A model generated the notes under the pieces. The model saw nothing but the letters and a program-made list of their open reading frames with translations, made no database searches and was not told where the DNA came from. A DNA stretch of 5,883 bases from Nitrospiraceae bacterium (GTDB taxonomy: Bacteria; Nitrospirota; Nitrospiria; Nitrospirales; Nitrospiraceae), in assembly GCA_005793285.1 (NCBI GenBank), contig SXPO01000197.1, positions 1-5,883 on the forward strand, in the 5' to 3' direction. The translations under genes and the position numbers were made by a program. Below, piece by piece: positions 5,537 through 5,883 of this stretch (position 1 is the first letter of the stretch; each line of letters begins with the position of its first letter).

Positions 5537-5883
5537 TGATCACTTTTGTATGCCGTTCCGAGGGGTACGCTCAGCGCAACAGGCGGAAATTGCCCGATTT
5601 GGACCGACCAGCATCGGCAGCCCTGAATATTCAATGCGCTCTGCCGGCGGCTGCACCACGCCTACTCACGCTGCGCCGCGTGTGCCATTCCTTCAGCGCA
5701 GGATTAACATCCCAACGTCTGATCAAACTCCAGTTCCGGGACCGGCTCCGCATCCGCACCCACAGGGGAAGTCCGCTGATAATCCCCGGCTTCCGCTGTC
5801 AGGTTTGCCGTCTGTCCCATAACCATGCCGCTGCGCTTAGTGTTGACAAGTACCGTGTTCTCCAGAACGCAAAGCTGTCATGA
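5537..5883. other. Right flank without a recognised gene
   Basis: Both strands carry short frames. The most protein-like is on the minus strand, open from after a TGA at 5880-5878 to a TAA at 5706-5704, with ATG codons at 5826 and 5820. It includes GQTANLTAEAGDYQRTSPVG and a Glu/Pro/Asp-rich end. A plus frame from 5529 to 5822 is rich in Pro and Ser. I recognise neither. No tRNA, terminator or clear insertion-sequence end is visible. Confidence 0.35.

Noticed and set aside
5083..5883. Long plus-strand frame across the methyltransferase start and the right flank
   Set aside because: Its first part lies opposite the SAM-binding region and it crosses the operon promoter; no motif or domain is recognisable.

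Overview
The window looks like accessory DNA from a Gram-negative bacterium, probably a proteobacterium. It has fairly GC-rich genes, Shine-Dalgarno start signals, and AT-rich DNA confined to one promoter region. I see no taxonomic marker gene, so the genus stays open.

Layout, left to right. Bases 1 to about 600 hold no gene I recognise; a short open frame runs off the left edge on the minus strand. At about 622-1228 (+) lies the decayed C-terminal part of a surface-polysaccharide protein of the 'PFTS motif' type, split by a frameshift near 921-925. A compact minus-strand operon fills 1225-5402. In transcription order it encodes a class I SAM methyltransferase, an acyl carrier protein (ACP), a KAS III (FabH-like) condensing enzyme, a short-chain dehydrogenase/reductase (SDR) and a GNAT protein with an Eis/SCP2-like C-terminal domain. 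A plausible sigma70-type promoter lies at 5508-5536. The right flank (5540-5883) contains only short frames of unknown meaning.

Working model (inference): KAS III starts a short acyl chain on the dedicated ACP, the SDR reduces it to a 3-hydroxyacyl-ACP, and the GNAT protein transfers the acyl group, probably to an amino sugar of a surface glycan. The methyltransferase decorates the product or a partner. No dehydratase or enoyl reductase is present in the window, so a short 3-hydroxyacyl group such as 3-hydroxybutyryl is the simplest expected product. The neighbouring PFTS remnant fits a surface-glycan context.

The clearest structural oddity is a diverged tandem duplication of about 320 bp (3892-4215 and 4217-4531) spanning the ACP/KAS III boundary. 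It leaves the start of one KAS III gene fused out of frame to the end of an ACP gene, between the intact ACP and KAS III genes. The two units differ at about 6% of positions, so the event is not recent or it joined two diverged copies. A single-base difference between the units falls in the ribosome-binding site of the KAS III start.
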